From Microdochium bolleyi (lineage: Eukaryota; Ascomycota; Sordariomycetes; Xylariales; Microdochiaceae): 64,000 nt of DNA. The translations under genes and the position numbers were made by a program. Shown piece after piece: positions 1 through 10,306 of the stretch; the stretch's first letter is position 1; every line of letters starts with the position of its first letter. The notes under the pieces were generated by a model. That model did no database searches. It was not told the DNA's origin and saw nothing but the letters and a program-made list of their open reading frames with translations. The stretch is taken from positions 744,001-808,000 of the forward strand of contig KQ964247.1 in assembly GCA_001566295.1 (NCBI GenBank), written 5' to 3'.

Positions 1-168
1 TCGGCTCCTCGATCATGATCGGGCCGCTGATGCTTTTGATAGCAAAGTTGACACCATCCAGTGCATCCCCCCTCGTCTTGCGTTGGAAGAACGATGGCCC
101 TGTAAGGCAGACCATTGTGGGCGGTTTGATATCCGAGATGGTTGTGTTGTAGAAAGGTTGAAGCAGGA
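1..168 (-). CDS. Partial unidentified gene, last visible exon leaving the left edge
   Basis: An open minus-strand frame runs from about 168 to the left edge (about 55 codons). It is preceded by an in-frame TAA at 176-178 and a plausible acceptor AG at 169-170, so it looks like an internal exon rather than a first exon. The reading contains a Met at 113-115, the stretch TMVCLTGPSFFQRKTRGDAL and, near the edge, SGPIMIEEP, which has the balance and low repetitiveness of real coding sequence. I do not recognise the family. An open frame at 176-445 on the same strand could be an upstream exon, but nothing links the two firmly. Without the sequence to the left, the product cannot be named. Confidence 0.35.
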
Positions 169-3100
169 CTCGATTTTAATGGCCGTAAGTGAGCCAAGTC
201 TTGATGTTGAAAGTCCGAAGGCGATGTCCGGCTTGTTGGAGTGAGGATCTGTGGGGATGGCCAGAGAGAGAGGGCTGGGTGAGGGGCCAAGGGAACAATA
301 TATCATCAGGCGGGATCAATGATGTATTGATAGCCTGTACTAATGCAGCTGCCGTATTGCCAGGAAACGTGAGCCTGGAAGCATGGGCAAGGGTAGGTAG
401 AGGCTCGGGTGGACCGGTCTTGTATGTGTGGTGGTCGACAACCAAGGCAGAACTAACCAGAACCTACGCTAAGCTGGGGTCGGGAAGAGGTGTGTCTGGA
501 GCACTCATGACGAAAGCCACACGACGATCCAGAAGTTTACAGTCGCCGCCCGAGCTGATTCGGCCACGCCACAGACCAGACCAGGGCCTGCGCATCTGAC
601 TGTGTTCCTTGCATGTGTCTCTCTTGAGGATGGCTGCTGAAAGGGGTGTGTGTAGGCAGTCATACGGTGATGATGACGGGCCTGCGTGCCATGGGTGCTT
701 GGGCTGATGGGATGAATAATGGTTCATGACCGGCCAGCCTTACCAAGACAGGGGTGGCATTAGCATAGCCGGTCACGCTCAGGGCCGAAATTGGTGCCTG
801 CCTTTGCCCGTGAAGGCAGTCACGCGTGTGATGGTTTATCTTGCAGTCCGAGGGAGCCGGGAAATGCACGGGCATGCTGACGACACAGAGTTAGTGAAGC
901 TCGACTAGGTTCCATTGTGTGAATTGTGTGCTGCCGTGCCCGAGTCCGGCTTCGTCGGCTGCGACACGGCGTCGCCTGGCCAGGCAAAAAGTTTAAGTGC
1001 CGGCTAACAGCGTCAGCCGATGTGGTTCGTGTGCGGGCCTGCTGGCAATAGCGTAGTCAATGTCTTGTAGCGACGAGAGCGCAGTCGAGTCTTTGCTGTG
1101 TGGTTGGCCACAGCTGATCTCCCCTCGCTCCCTTGCCTCTGGGCAGCCTGGCTCGGCCGGGCAACAAGCTCGACAGGCACGGTAGCTCGGGCGGCGATCC
1201 ACCCCGGCCATCACTAAACGCAGTTGCACAGCCTGCGTCATCGGCGACACCCCTGTCGACAGCGAGTCTTGGGTGCTCGAGGACAGGCCGTGATAGGCCG
1301 CGGTGTCGTGCAGTGCGGCAGCGCAGCGCAGTGGATGGTGTGTTTCGAACCCTCCACAGCCTTCGCAGGTCCGTGTTGGACCCCTGCACAAAGACTGCAA
1401 ACTCCGGGCAGCTGGCTCTCGCGACGGGGCTCGGCGGGGTCATGAGCGGACGCTCGGCTTCGCGAAGTGACTGAATCGTAAAGTGAGGGTGCCGAAGGCC
1501 TGTCGAGGTGCACCGCTCCGGCACGCGGGTACCCGTGAGGGTGGTGTTGAGACTGTGAAGACGGACCGTTTGCAGCGAGGCGTCTTCAGTTGCTCATGCA
1601 ACCACCCGAGGGCCACTCTCAGGCAGCCAAGGCAACCACCACGACCATGCTCGCGCCTTCCCGAGACGCAGCTGCAGCGACCTCACCATCTCTGCTTGAC
1701 GACCGCGCCACGCTCGCCGTGATCGGCAGGGCGCAACGCCAGCCAGCATGTTGAGCAGCGAGCACACTCTGTTCTAGGGATGGAGGCACGCAGTCGACGC
1801 AGTCTGAAACTCGACGATCCCATCAGCCTGGGAGATCCTGCTGATCCACACCAGATCGCCGCCAACAAACACCAAGCCTCGGCGTGCCAGCTAACTGCCA
1901 GCTAGCCAGACACACTCGCCACATCAATGACGCTTCACGTCAGGTCGCCTTCCGCACATCACCATGGCCCCTCGGCGCTCGCCCTCCCCTCTTGCAACAC
2001 CACGCGAAGCCTAGCCAGACACGAACCACTTGCTCCCTAGTCAGGAACCGCGATCCGTCGATGCGGCAAGACAAAGACAACCGTTCAGGTACCGCCTCAC
2101 TCTCACATGTCCTGGAACCGTTGGGTACCAGCTTGCTGTCAGGGAGCCGCTCGTCTTCTCTCTCTCAAGCTGTCTTGTCAAAGAGCCCTACGATGCCATC
2201 TTGACATCATCACGCCCGGCCCCTCAACCACGCCAGTGGTTAGCGGCACGTGCAACATGTGCGGTCCTCCCTGGTCAGTCACACCAGCAGCCTTCACCGA
2301 TCCGATTCGCCTCGACATCGTGATGGGTGACCTGAATAGAAACCACGCCCGGGTGAACAGGACAAGCAGCCGAGCTCATATCTAAAGATGACTAAGTGGG
2401 TTGCTGTGGCCCCCCGCACTGCTCGTTGTGTTTGAATTGGTGACGAGCAGTGCCAATCCCGAAATAGCTGCCGTCGAAGGTTGCCGCTTCTCGTATTCTT
2501 GCTCAGCAATGACGTTTTACGCCGGGCCATCTCACACGCCAACGCGGACGAACACGAGGTGAGCAAACGGCCTCGGGAACACCTAACCAAGATCTGTAAC
2601 TCTCATCGAACCACAGCTGTTCTGTTCCTGCAGGTCCATATTCTTCAGCATACCCACGACCAGGTCCACAACCGCATCAGGTGCCTGCATGACCACTTTG
2701 GGCTTTGGACGACAGGCATCTCAGGCGACTGTCCCCACTGGGCGTCACAGAATGGGGGCGTGGCCAAGCCGACGGCGGAGAGCGGAGGGGCGGGGCGGAG
2801 CTCTCACTCCTTCGCATCCCCTGTCGACTCTTGACGCACTCTCGGCACTAATGACAGTCGGCTTGATCGGCAACAGCGAGGAGCAGGCCTCTGGTCGTCA
2901 TGATTCGTCAGGCGCATCCGCAAATCAGAGCCCGTATGCCCATCTTTGCGCTCGTAAGCGTAGGCAAGGGGCAAGAAAACTTCCTCTTCGCGGACTCGAT
3001 TTCGGCTACTAGAAGACCCTTATGCCGATAGCTCGGAAGCAGCTCTGATCATTGACTGGCCGATGACTGATCTATGGCTTCTGGAACGGTTGTTCCTCTT

Positions 3101-4357
3101 CCCAGTTTTCAGGTCATGTAGGCCGGCAAAGGTGGAGCGCAATCGCCATCACACCTCATCACCCTGAGCAGACAAGGGTTGGTCAGAATTGCTTTTTGAG
3201 GGAGAGGACTCCCAATACGGGTCCTGCCTCATGACCTGCACCAAAATTCTTCAGCTGCGATGACACGAGCCAGCGCGCAGCAAGCCGAGGCAGAGCACGA
3301 TGCGCGAATCGCAGACGACGAGTCCGCGAGCCTCTGTATATAACTTAGACCAAGTCGTTTTTTGTGGCGACCAATGGTGCCAGAACTTTGCATTGTGCGG
3401 ATGCCAATGGAGACATTGAACGATGGGTAAGGGGACCTGAACCGCCTGCAGGTGATGTCAGGAACAAGTCTTGCTTCCATGCGATGCAAATGTGCCGTGC
3501 AGCCCATGTTGGCGATCGCGACAAGCAGTAGACAGGCACACACGTCAACATGTGTCGTGCACCTAACACGCGACTTGCTGGACACGTCCATCAAGTTGGT
3601 ACACTTATGGACAAGCAATGTCTGTGCGCACCAACGGCTGCCATTTGTTCCGGCCGTCAGTGGTGCCTGGATTCCATTAAATTCTTTGATTAGGCCTGGG
3701 GAACACAATCTGGGGGCTTCATGGATCAACGATCCACAATGACCTCATTCCCGAGCTCGCACAGGCACCACCCCAATCGATGGCCACCATGCTGGCCATG
3801 TTGGCAAGATCACGCCAAGAATCACACCAGTCACGGATTGGCAGAACCAAAGCAGGGCATATCTATCACACAGGGTTGTATTTTCACGACGGTAGAGCCA
3901 CTCCAGTGCATGTGAACTCGCACCATGTATTTCCCGTTGTATCCTCCTCAACGACCTATGCACGTGACAATGCCGAGAACTGCAAACCCCTTGTCGTTAT
4001 TACGACTGGCCTAAGGTCAGGCTGTCGTTATTGGGTGGCTTCTAAATATCATCCCAGCTGCAGCATAACGACTAACTTTCACGCCCTGAACTTGCGTTGT
4101 ACATGGGATCTCACGGACATTGCAATCTCCTCGCCACGCTGAGCTCAGCTTGATTTATTGTAGGACGCTTCTGGCACCGTCGTGCCATGGTGAAGTGATT
4201 TTCCTGTCTCTACTAACGAAGAATGTCTTAACGAGTGTCATGAAATGAAAGAAAAACGAAAATTCCAGGTCAAAGTCGACTCCTCCCGGTTTCCCCCTCT
4301 ACGTCCCTCCTTCGCGTCCACGTCTCTTCCCTCTATGCTCCCTCCTATAAAAGTTTC
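169..4357. other. Gene-poor stretch, no convincing gene
   Basis: About 4.2 kb of GC-rich DNA with only short overlapping open frames on both strands, none with a recognisable domain or splice-linked continuation. The only structure I see is one copy of a diverged repeat (about 2951-3180), listed separately. The last 150 bases are CT-rich and probably hold the 3' UTR of the secreted-protein gene that follows on the minus strand. Confidence 0.6.
2951..3180. repeat. Diverged dispersed repeat, copy A
   Basis: This stretch aligns with 5408-5640 in the same orientation. The clearest block is 3045-3086 against 5518-5560, where about 36 of 43 aligned positions match. Further shared words are the TTGCGCTCGT start, GCGTAGG-AAGGGGCA and CTAGAAG-CCCTT. 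It has no coding potential that I can see. It could be a relic of a non-autonomous transposon or of a duplicated intergenic segment. No terminal inverted repeats or target-site duplications are visible. Confidence 0.6.
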
Positions 4358-4792
4358 TTAAAGGTACCGGCACCGCACACTCTCGTAGCGCGTGAGGTCG
4401 CTGACACAGCCGTCGCGCCACACGCCGTGGCTTGCGCCCTGGCAGTCCTTGTCGCTGTAGTAGAAGCAGGCGACGCTGGCGCCGGCACCGCCGGGCCACG
4501 AGACCGAGTTGGCCGAGTGGGTGCCGGTGAAGCCGTAGTTGTAGCAGGTGCCGAGGCTGATGGTGAAGTCGACGTTGTAGTCGCGGCAGGCCCAGTCCTT
4601 GTAGTACTGGATCTTGACCGTGTCGGCTGCGATGGAGACGTCGGCGTTCTCGGCGTCGCGCGGGGCCAGTCCCCCGAAGTCGCTCGTCGCTCGGGTGGAA
4701 ATGGTCGGCCCGGCGGCCGGGGCAGGAGCCGGGGCGGCCATCACGAGAGCGGAGAGCAGACTCAGAGTCTGGACGGCGTAGGTAGCGAGCAT
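4358..4792 (-). CDS. Small secreted cysteine-rich protein (effector-like)
   Basis: A single-exon gene of 144 codons. Residues 1 to about 20 form a signal peptide (hydrophobic core TLSLLSALVMAA), followed by an alanine/proline linker and a possible dibasic-like processing region around residues 34-45. The mature part has six cysteines, at about residues 69, 83, 109, 117, 129 and 141, an even number compatible with three disulfides, and is rich in Tyr, Gly and Ser. This is typical of secreted fungal proteins of unknown role, including candidate effectors. No enzymatic motif is visible. A TATAAA lies about 200 bp upstream on the minus strand. The gene stands alone in a gene-poor region. Function is unknown; 'effector' is only an inference from size, secretion and cysteine content. 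Confidence 0.8.
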   Translation of the reverse strand: MLATYAVQTLSLLSALVMAAPAPAPAAGPTISTRATSDFGGLAPRDAENADVSIAADTVKIQYYKDWACRDYNVDFTISLGTCYNYGFTGTHSANSVSWPGGAGASVACFYYSDKDCQGASHGVWRDGCVSDLTRYESVRCRYL

Positions 4793-4990
4793 CTTGAAAG
4801 TGATGTGAGTTATTTGCTAAGAACCCTTTCAATTAGCGAGGAGCGGATAGAGCAAGATACTAGACGGGTTGATCGAACGTTTTTGTTCTAGAGAGGGCGT
4901 TGGATGATGAGGAGTCGAGGTGTCTTGCTGAAGAGTCGAGATGTCTTGATGAGCAAGAAGAACCTGAAGACGGGTTGGAAGTCGGCTATC

Positions 4991-4996
4991 TTTATA
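4991..4996 (-). promoter_or_regulatory. TATA box of the secreted-protein gene
   Basis: TATAAA on the minus strand, about 200 bp upstream of the ATG at 4792. The sequence downstream towards the ATG is CT/A-rich and lacks a competing long open frame, as expected for a 5' UTR. Confidence 0.5.
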
Positions 4997-5407
4997 CTCA
5001 TCGCTCCTTGTGCTCTCTCGCCTTTCGGGCGTGCAGGTGAGGCTCGAGGTTGCAGAGAGTGGTTGTTGCGCACTCGTCAACATCTGCCGTGTCGGCCATC
5101 CGCGCCAGCAACAGACCTGCACGTCGGGCTGTGCGTGCCAAGCTGGAGTCGACATGACGCCAGTCACGATCTTGAAGCAGCCGACTACTATTCACACACT
5201 GAGTCTCGAGCATCGTGACATGTTGCCCACTTCCGACGTGCAGATGCTTGCAGAACACGTGACTAATCGAGGAGAGCGACGAGCCTGATGCGACTATAGT
5301 CGAACGACGCAGTAGGCTATTGAAGGTTGGTACTGATCTAGCCGTGTGGCTTAGATAGAAGGGGTCCCTGTGATGACGCCAGCCCGTTCTTGTAGTCGGG
5401 TTGCATC

Positions 5408-5640
5408 ATTGCGCTCGTCGGCGTAGGTAAGGGGCACGGGGCACGAAAACCTTGCTCCCGCGATCTCGACCTTGGCTGCTAGAAGGCCCTTGCTCGGCCG
5501 AGAGTCAGCAAGAAGCGCTGATCATGGACGGGCTGAATGACTGACCTGGGGCTTCTGGAAGGCTCGTTCTTTCCCCATGCTCACATGCAAAAGTGGGACC
5601 GCAACGCCATCACAGATCATCAGAACCAACAAGTCAGGGC
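5408..5640. repeat. Diverged dispersed repeat, copy B
   Basis: Partner of the copy at 2951-3180, same orientation, about 2.46 kb apart. Several of the differences are C/T or G/A changes, but transversions and small indels also occur. Repeat-induced point mutation may have contributed but is not proved. No open frame is conserved between the two copies. Confidence 0.6.
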
Positions 5641-8049
5641 AACACTTATCAGACAGCGTTGCATTCATGCGGCAGTGAGCCACTGGAATGCATATAGACC
5701 TCGAACAATATATGCATGCACTTCGGTCCAGTCGTTCATACCATCCCAGGGCCACAATGGAGACATCGAGAGAAGATTGACGTTTGCGGGACGTTCCCTC
5801 ATGATGCGGTCTATACTGGCACAGACCCCGAAGATTCATCAGGCGTCTGGGCCCCTCCTTCCATGCCGCCCGACGTTTGTTCTGCTGACGCATGTCATGA
5901 GTGGTCCTCACATGTATAGTGTATGCAGCGCATATGCTGAAATGAGAGAGACTATAACCCTTTATCCTATCCCTAACCATTACCCTATCTAATTCCGTGT
6001 ATACTTACATGCGCTAACCGATTTGGGCAGAAATAGGTCTAAGTGTCCAAAAATTAAAGATGGGCACTGCATTCGGATACCCTTGTCAATGTGGCTGAGC
6101 AATTGCATTTCGACACCTTTGCCATGATAAATCTCCCTTAGATCAGTAAGTAGCCTACTCGGTCGAATTGATCGTCATCATTGCTGTGCCCAGCGGGAGC
6201 GCGGAGGAGAAGAGGGGACACTCCGTCCACGGGCCCTTCTTCCCCTCGTATGCTTCCCTGACGACGCAAGTGGATGCTCCTTCTGTGAAAGCGCCGAAGA
6301 GGCCGGAGAGTGGGGACGAGAACGAGCAAGGCTGAAACGACGTATCTCCTGTGCGGAGGACGGTCCTCGAGTAGCTCCATCGGTTTCTAGCACATAACGA
6401 CTCACCATGTCGCGTGTTCCATCATGTGTATGTGCACGGGCCTTGAGTCGGCTTCCTTGGAGCTCTCCGGGCTCGGGAGCGAGGTTGTCCGCCCGTCCAT
6501 GCTGGGTGCAGCACGGGCCTGACAAGGTTGATGCTTGTATCCCTCTACGGCCTAATTACCCGACCGCAACAACGAGCTGTTGCAACCTCGGGGTTGTGGT
6601 GATGTAACCGCCCGCCGGCAGCGGACTCGATGTTTGCACACGTGAGGAAGAAGAGCTCAGAAGGGGTGGCTTGGTAACTGAAGGGAGCGGGGCCTCGGAG
6701 CCGGAAGGCGCGCACGGCCGAGCAGGAAGTGGACGAGATAGAAAATGAGGCGGTCTAGGGCGCGGGAGCGTGATGCAAAGTGGGAAGCCCTCTAAAGGGC
6801 GATCATCGTCATAGTCTTGTTTCAGGATAGGTAATTCTTTAGGGGCTTGAAGAACAGGGAGTGAGAGACCAGGCTGAATGAAGCTGTGGGGGATAGGTGA
6901 TGGCGTGTCCTGAGATGTGTTCATAAGGGGCATCGATGACGTAGTGGTGTTCATGCGAAGGTGGTCATGATCGCGATGATTGATGGCGGTCACGATGCAA
7001 GTCTGTCTGCTCTGACGGTGGGCTCCGTCCGGAGTAGGCTCTTGCAGCGAAATATGCTTCAATTATATGGTAAAGGGGTCGATTCCCTTCATTCAGCACA
7101 AGCCGAAATTTGACGTCATGCACATGAGATTGTGATTCAAAGAGTAGGCTGGGTTTGAATGAAGTTGGTTCGTATTTAATATAACTCGACCGCGATTAGT
7201 GTGAATGATAAACCCACGAACATTGCGAGTCAAGCGCGTGGATGCAGCGAGCCCAGGCAGCCCTGACATAACGCGACCTTGTGTGCCATGCCCTGCTACA
7301 TGGACCCGAATCTGCCCTGACCTTATTCGCCGTGAACCATTGGCGTAGCGGGTTCAAGAGAAAGACCGATAGCCGTGCCAGAACAACCTCAACCTCGCGT
7401 CGATGACTGATCCAGGAGTATCAGACTGGGCAGCGCCGCAGGTCTCGCATCTCCCCACATGGAAAACTGTGACTGTGCGCTGCCACGCCAGCACGATGCT
7501 CGCTTCCTACCCACTCGACCCCTTCGCCACAGCTGACGCCATTGAGGAGATCGTGGCAGCTTCCTGTGAAAGGCAACCCGAGTGTTCCGAAGTGCTGAGA
7601 TGATCTAGAGAAATATCCGTCGCTGTCGTAAGCTGAAACATGGACCCCTGCTGACGCTGACGTGCTGACAGCTTCCACAGCCGACATGCAGACCCGTGGC
7701 TTGAGGCGCAGGGCACGCATGCCGCTTAGCTCCGGCAGTGGCTATGCGGGCAATGTGCATCAACCCCGAGGTTTGTGCCCCCTGGCTGAGTGGTGTGGAC
7801 GTATCGTAGAGGAGCGGGCGTTGTCGTCTAGAAGTCGCATGCCGGTCGGGAAGCGCTCGCGTCTCTCTGCGCAAGTTCGCCCTCGTGCGCAATCCAATCA
7901 CACAGTCATGGAAGGCTGCGATGCCACGGGATACCGCGCAGATCGTCGATGCATGTCTGAAGACGTGTTGGCGTGGCGAGCAAAAGCTCACAGTTCACGG
8001 CACGACGCTGTGTAATCGCCGGCCGCAGGACCAAGCTGCCGCAGTGCCT

Positions 8050-8531
8050 TCACAAGATGCCATCGTTCTCGCCCGCGAGCCGCTTGACGCGCTTCTGCTC
8101 CCAGTTGTCGAGGTCCTTGGCTGAAAGGCGCTAAAATGGTACAAGGTCTGATGTTAGCAAATGTCCCTCGACCTCGACGCACTCTCCCCTTCTTTGGCCC
8201 TCAAGCTGAGTGGCACAGAGAGAGCCCGGAACATCTCGAATGCCGCGAAAGAACATACATAGTATTCCTCCTTCATGTCCACCCTCCGCCCGGCCTTGCC
8301 GACACCCAGCTCCTCGTCGCGCGTCATCTGGCGCACCTTGCGGTCGTGCTTCTCGTACCGGATCGCTGTCGCGGGCGTAAGCACAAAGGAGCCCGCCACG
8401 ACGACCGCCATGAAGGGCAGGCCGAAGAGCAGGAAGGGCCGCTTCGCCATCATCGCGCGGTACCGCGACGCGAGCGAGCTGCTGGCCGCGGGGCCGGTGC
8501 CGCGGAACTTCTTGGAGGGGAAGACCGCCAT
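8050..8531 (-). CDS. COX16: Cytochrome c oxidase assembly protein COX16, mitochondrial
   Basis: Two exons: 8531-8259 and 8130-8050, giving 117 residues. The intron (8131-8258) has GTATGT, a CTAAC branch site and TTTAG. Cox16 is a small inner-membrane protein that helps assemble the Cox1/Cox2 core of complex IV. The protein has a basic N-terminus, one membrane segment (about residues 34-52, FLLFGLPFMAVVVAGSF), the family signature RYE..DRKV..MTRDEEL after it, then VDMKEEYY. After the splice it continues RLSAKDLDNWEQKRVKRL, the usual Cox16 C-terminus. The start at 8531 (MAVFPSKKF) matches the family better than the longer upstream frame. Head-to-head with a tRNA gene 340 bp away. Confidence 0.92.
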
Positions 8532-8872
8532 TTCTTCGTTTTTGTTTTTGTTTCTGGTTGTCCTTCTGTGGAAACGGGTTCGTGGGCGGCGGCTGGCAAA
8601 AAGATTGCGAGATTCGTGTGGCTTGTCGTACCGGTCCGCGTGACTGCTGGTTCTGCGAATTGGCGTGCGTAGCTCGCTTCGTCTTGGAGGTGGAGGGTTG
8701 GGTCTCTCCATGCGCAAAGGTCGTCGTTCGAGAAACGATGCGTGCATCCCTGGTCATTGGGGTCCCCATCCCTGGCCGCATCAGACGGTGTCAGACTTTT
8801 TTGCCATCTATATAATTTACAACAACAACCCGGTTTCTCAACAAGCTCCGTTAAACGAGCTGAACCCACGAA

Positions 8873-8944
8873 TCCCGTATAGTGTAACGGCTAACATACC
8901 GCGTTTTCACCGCGGAGCTCGGGGTTCGATTCCCCGTACGGGAG
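8873..8944 (+). tRNA. tRNA-Glu, anticodon UUC
   Basis: A 72-nt cloverleaf without an intron. The acceptor stem TCCCGTA (8873-8879) pairs with TACGGGA (8937-8943), discriminator G8944. The anticodon stem CCGCG/CGCGG encloses the seven-base loop TTTTCAC with anticodon TTC. The T arm reads GGGGTTCGATTCCCC and includes a perfect B box (GGTTCGATTCC). A TTTTT run at 8986-8990 is a fitting RNA polymerase III terminator. Confidence 0.95.
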
Positions 8945-8985
8945 ATTCACCATCTCAGGTACGAGCACCCTCAGGGTGTTTCTTC

Positions 8986-8990
8986 TTTTT
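8986..8990 (+). terminator. RNA polymerase III T-run terminator
   Basis: Five T residues about 42 nt after the tRNA-Glu 3' end, the first T run of at least four downstream of the gene. Confidence 0.55.
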
Positions 8991-9431
8991 GCGTTGCCGT
9001 GTCGTTGTCTATGTGGCAGTTGAATTTCTTTTTTGGCCTTCTTTTACTCTCTGGCGTGTTTGTTCCGGGTCTGTCTTTTGTATCAATACTCGGTTCATTA
9101 TAATTGAGTGTAACTAGTCGATGTTGGATCAAGATTAAGAAGTCGATTAAGACTGTGATAACCTTCCGTGCGGTATGAAATTCTCAGTCAGTTTAGATTC
9201 GGTAAACAGCCACGAGATACTTCAAACGTCCAGTGTTGTTTTTCTTTTCTGCAGACTTGTAGCCCCAGAGCATCATACGCAATCATTATCTCGCTGACTT
9301 CTCCCATGGTGTTTTCCAACAAGACGATGCTCGTTATTGTTTTTGGATAGATGAAAACGCTTGCTTTGTTATTTAGAGAATACTTTTGGGGAAAGTCAAA
9401 AGATTCACACACCCCTCGCCACGGTCATCCT
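8991..9431. other. AT-richer intergenic stretch
   Basis: No gene is visible. The composition is clearly more AT-rich than its neighbours. It probably contains the 3' UTR of the CYP505 gene on the minus strand. Confidence 0.5.
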
Positions 9432-10157
9432 CTAGTCAAACACATCAGTGGCGTACCGCACATTCCTCAAGTTCTCCCACCACTCCGCGACCTTCTCGTC
9501 CGTCGTCTCCTTGCCCTTCTTCTCCGCAACGGCCTTGCCGATCCGCCGTGCGACCTCGGCCACGCCCTCGCCGAGCTGCCGCGAACCGCACACGAACAGC
9601 TTGGCCTCGTTGTTCCACAGCTCGCTCGCGTATTCGCGGTCCGCCCAGATGACGTCCTGGATGTACTTGTTGCCTCCAGACTTCTCGGGCACTCTGCTGT
9701 AGGCGCGCTTCACGCTCACCGCGCCCTCAGACTCCCACTTGGCCAGTTCCTCACTGTACAGGTCGTCCTTGCCTGGCTCGCGGCAGCCGTAGTACAGGAC
9801 CGCGGGCGCAACCTTGCGGCCGGCGCTGATCATGGCAGCGCGCTCCTGGACGAAGCCGCGCAGCGGGGCGAGGCCGGTGCCCGCACCAACCATGATCACG
9901 GGGGTCTTCTCGAGATCCGTGGGGAGATGGAAGGCTGCGTGCGACGTTCGTACGGACACATGCAGGCGGTCGCCGACCTCGAGAGAGTCGAGGTACGACG
10001 AGGCAACGCCAATGTGGGTGCGGTCGTCGCCGGCCTTGGATGGGGCCTGGAGGACGGAGAAGGTCAGGGTGACGTGTGAGGCGTTCCAGAGGGGAGAAGA
10101 CGAGATGGAGCTGTCATGGTATGTTAGTAAGATGGATGGAGTATGCTGGGCGCCTTT

Positions 10158-10198
<41 letters not shown>

Positions 10199-10208
10199 NN
10201 NNNNNNNN

Positions 10209-10306
<98 letters not shown>

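Larger units (their letters stand above)
4797..8049. other. Gene-poor stretch with repeat copy B
   Basis: About 3.3 kb between the secreted-protein gene and COX16. It contains the secreted gene's promoter, repeat copy B and a short degenerate CCCTAA-like run near 5955-5990. A proline-rich minus-strand frame at 6556-7062 has no proper ATG at its 5' end and no recognisable domain. I find no supportable gene. Confidence 0.5.

Noticed and set aside
5951..5990. CCCTAA-like telomeric run
   Set aside because: Only one exact CCCTAA in a degenerate context; too weak for an interstitial telomere.
6556..7062. 168-codon Pro/Ser-rich open frame on the minus strand
   Set aside because: It begins with TTG, has low-complexity composition, no domain and no upstream exon that I can join. 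Treated as chance.
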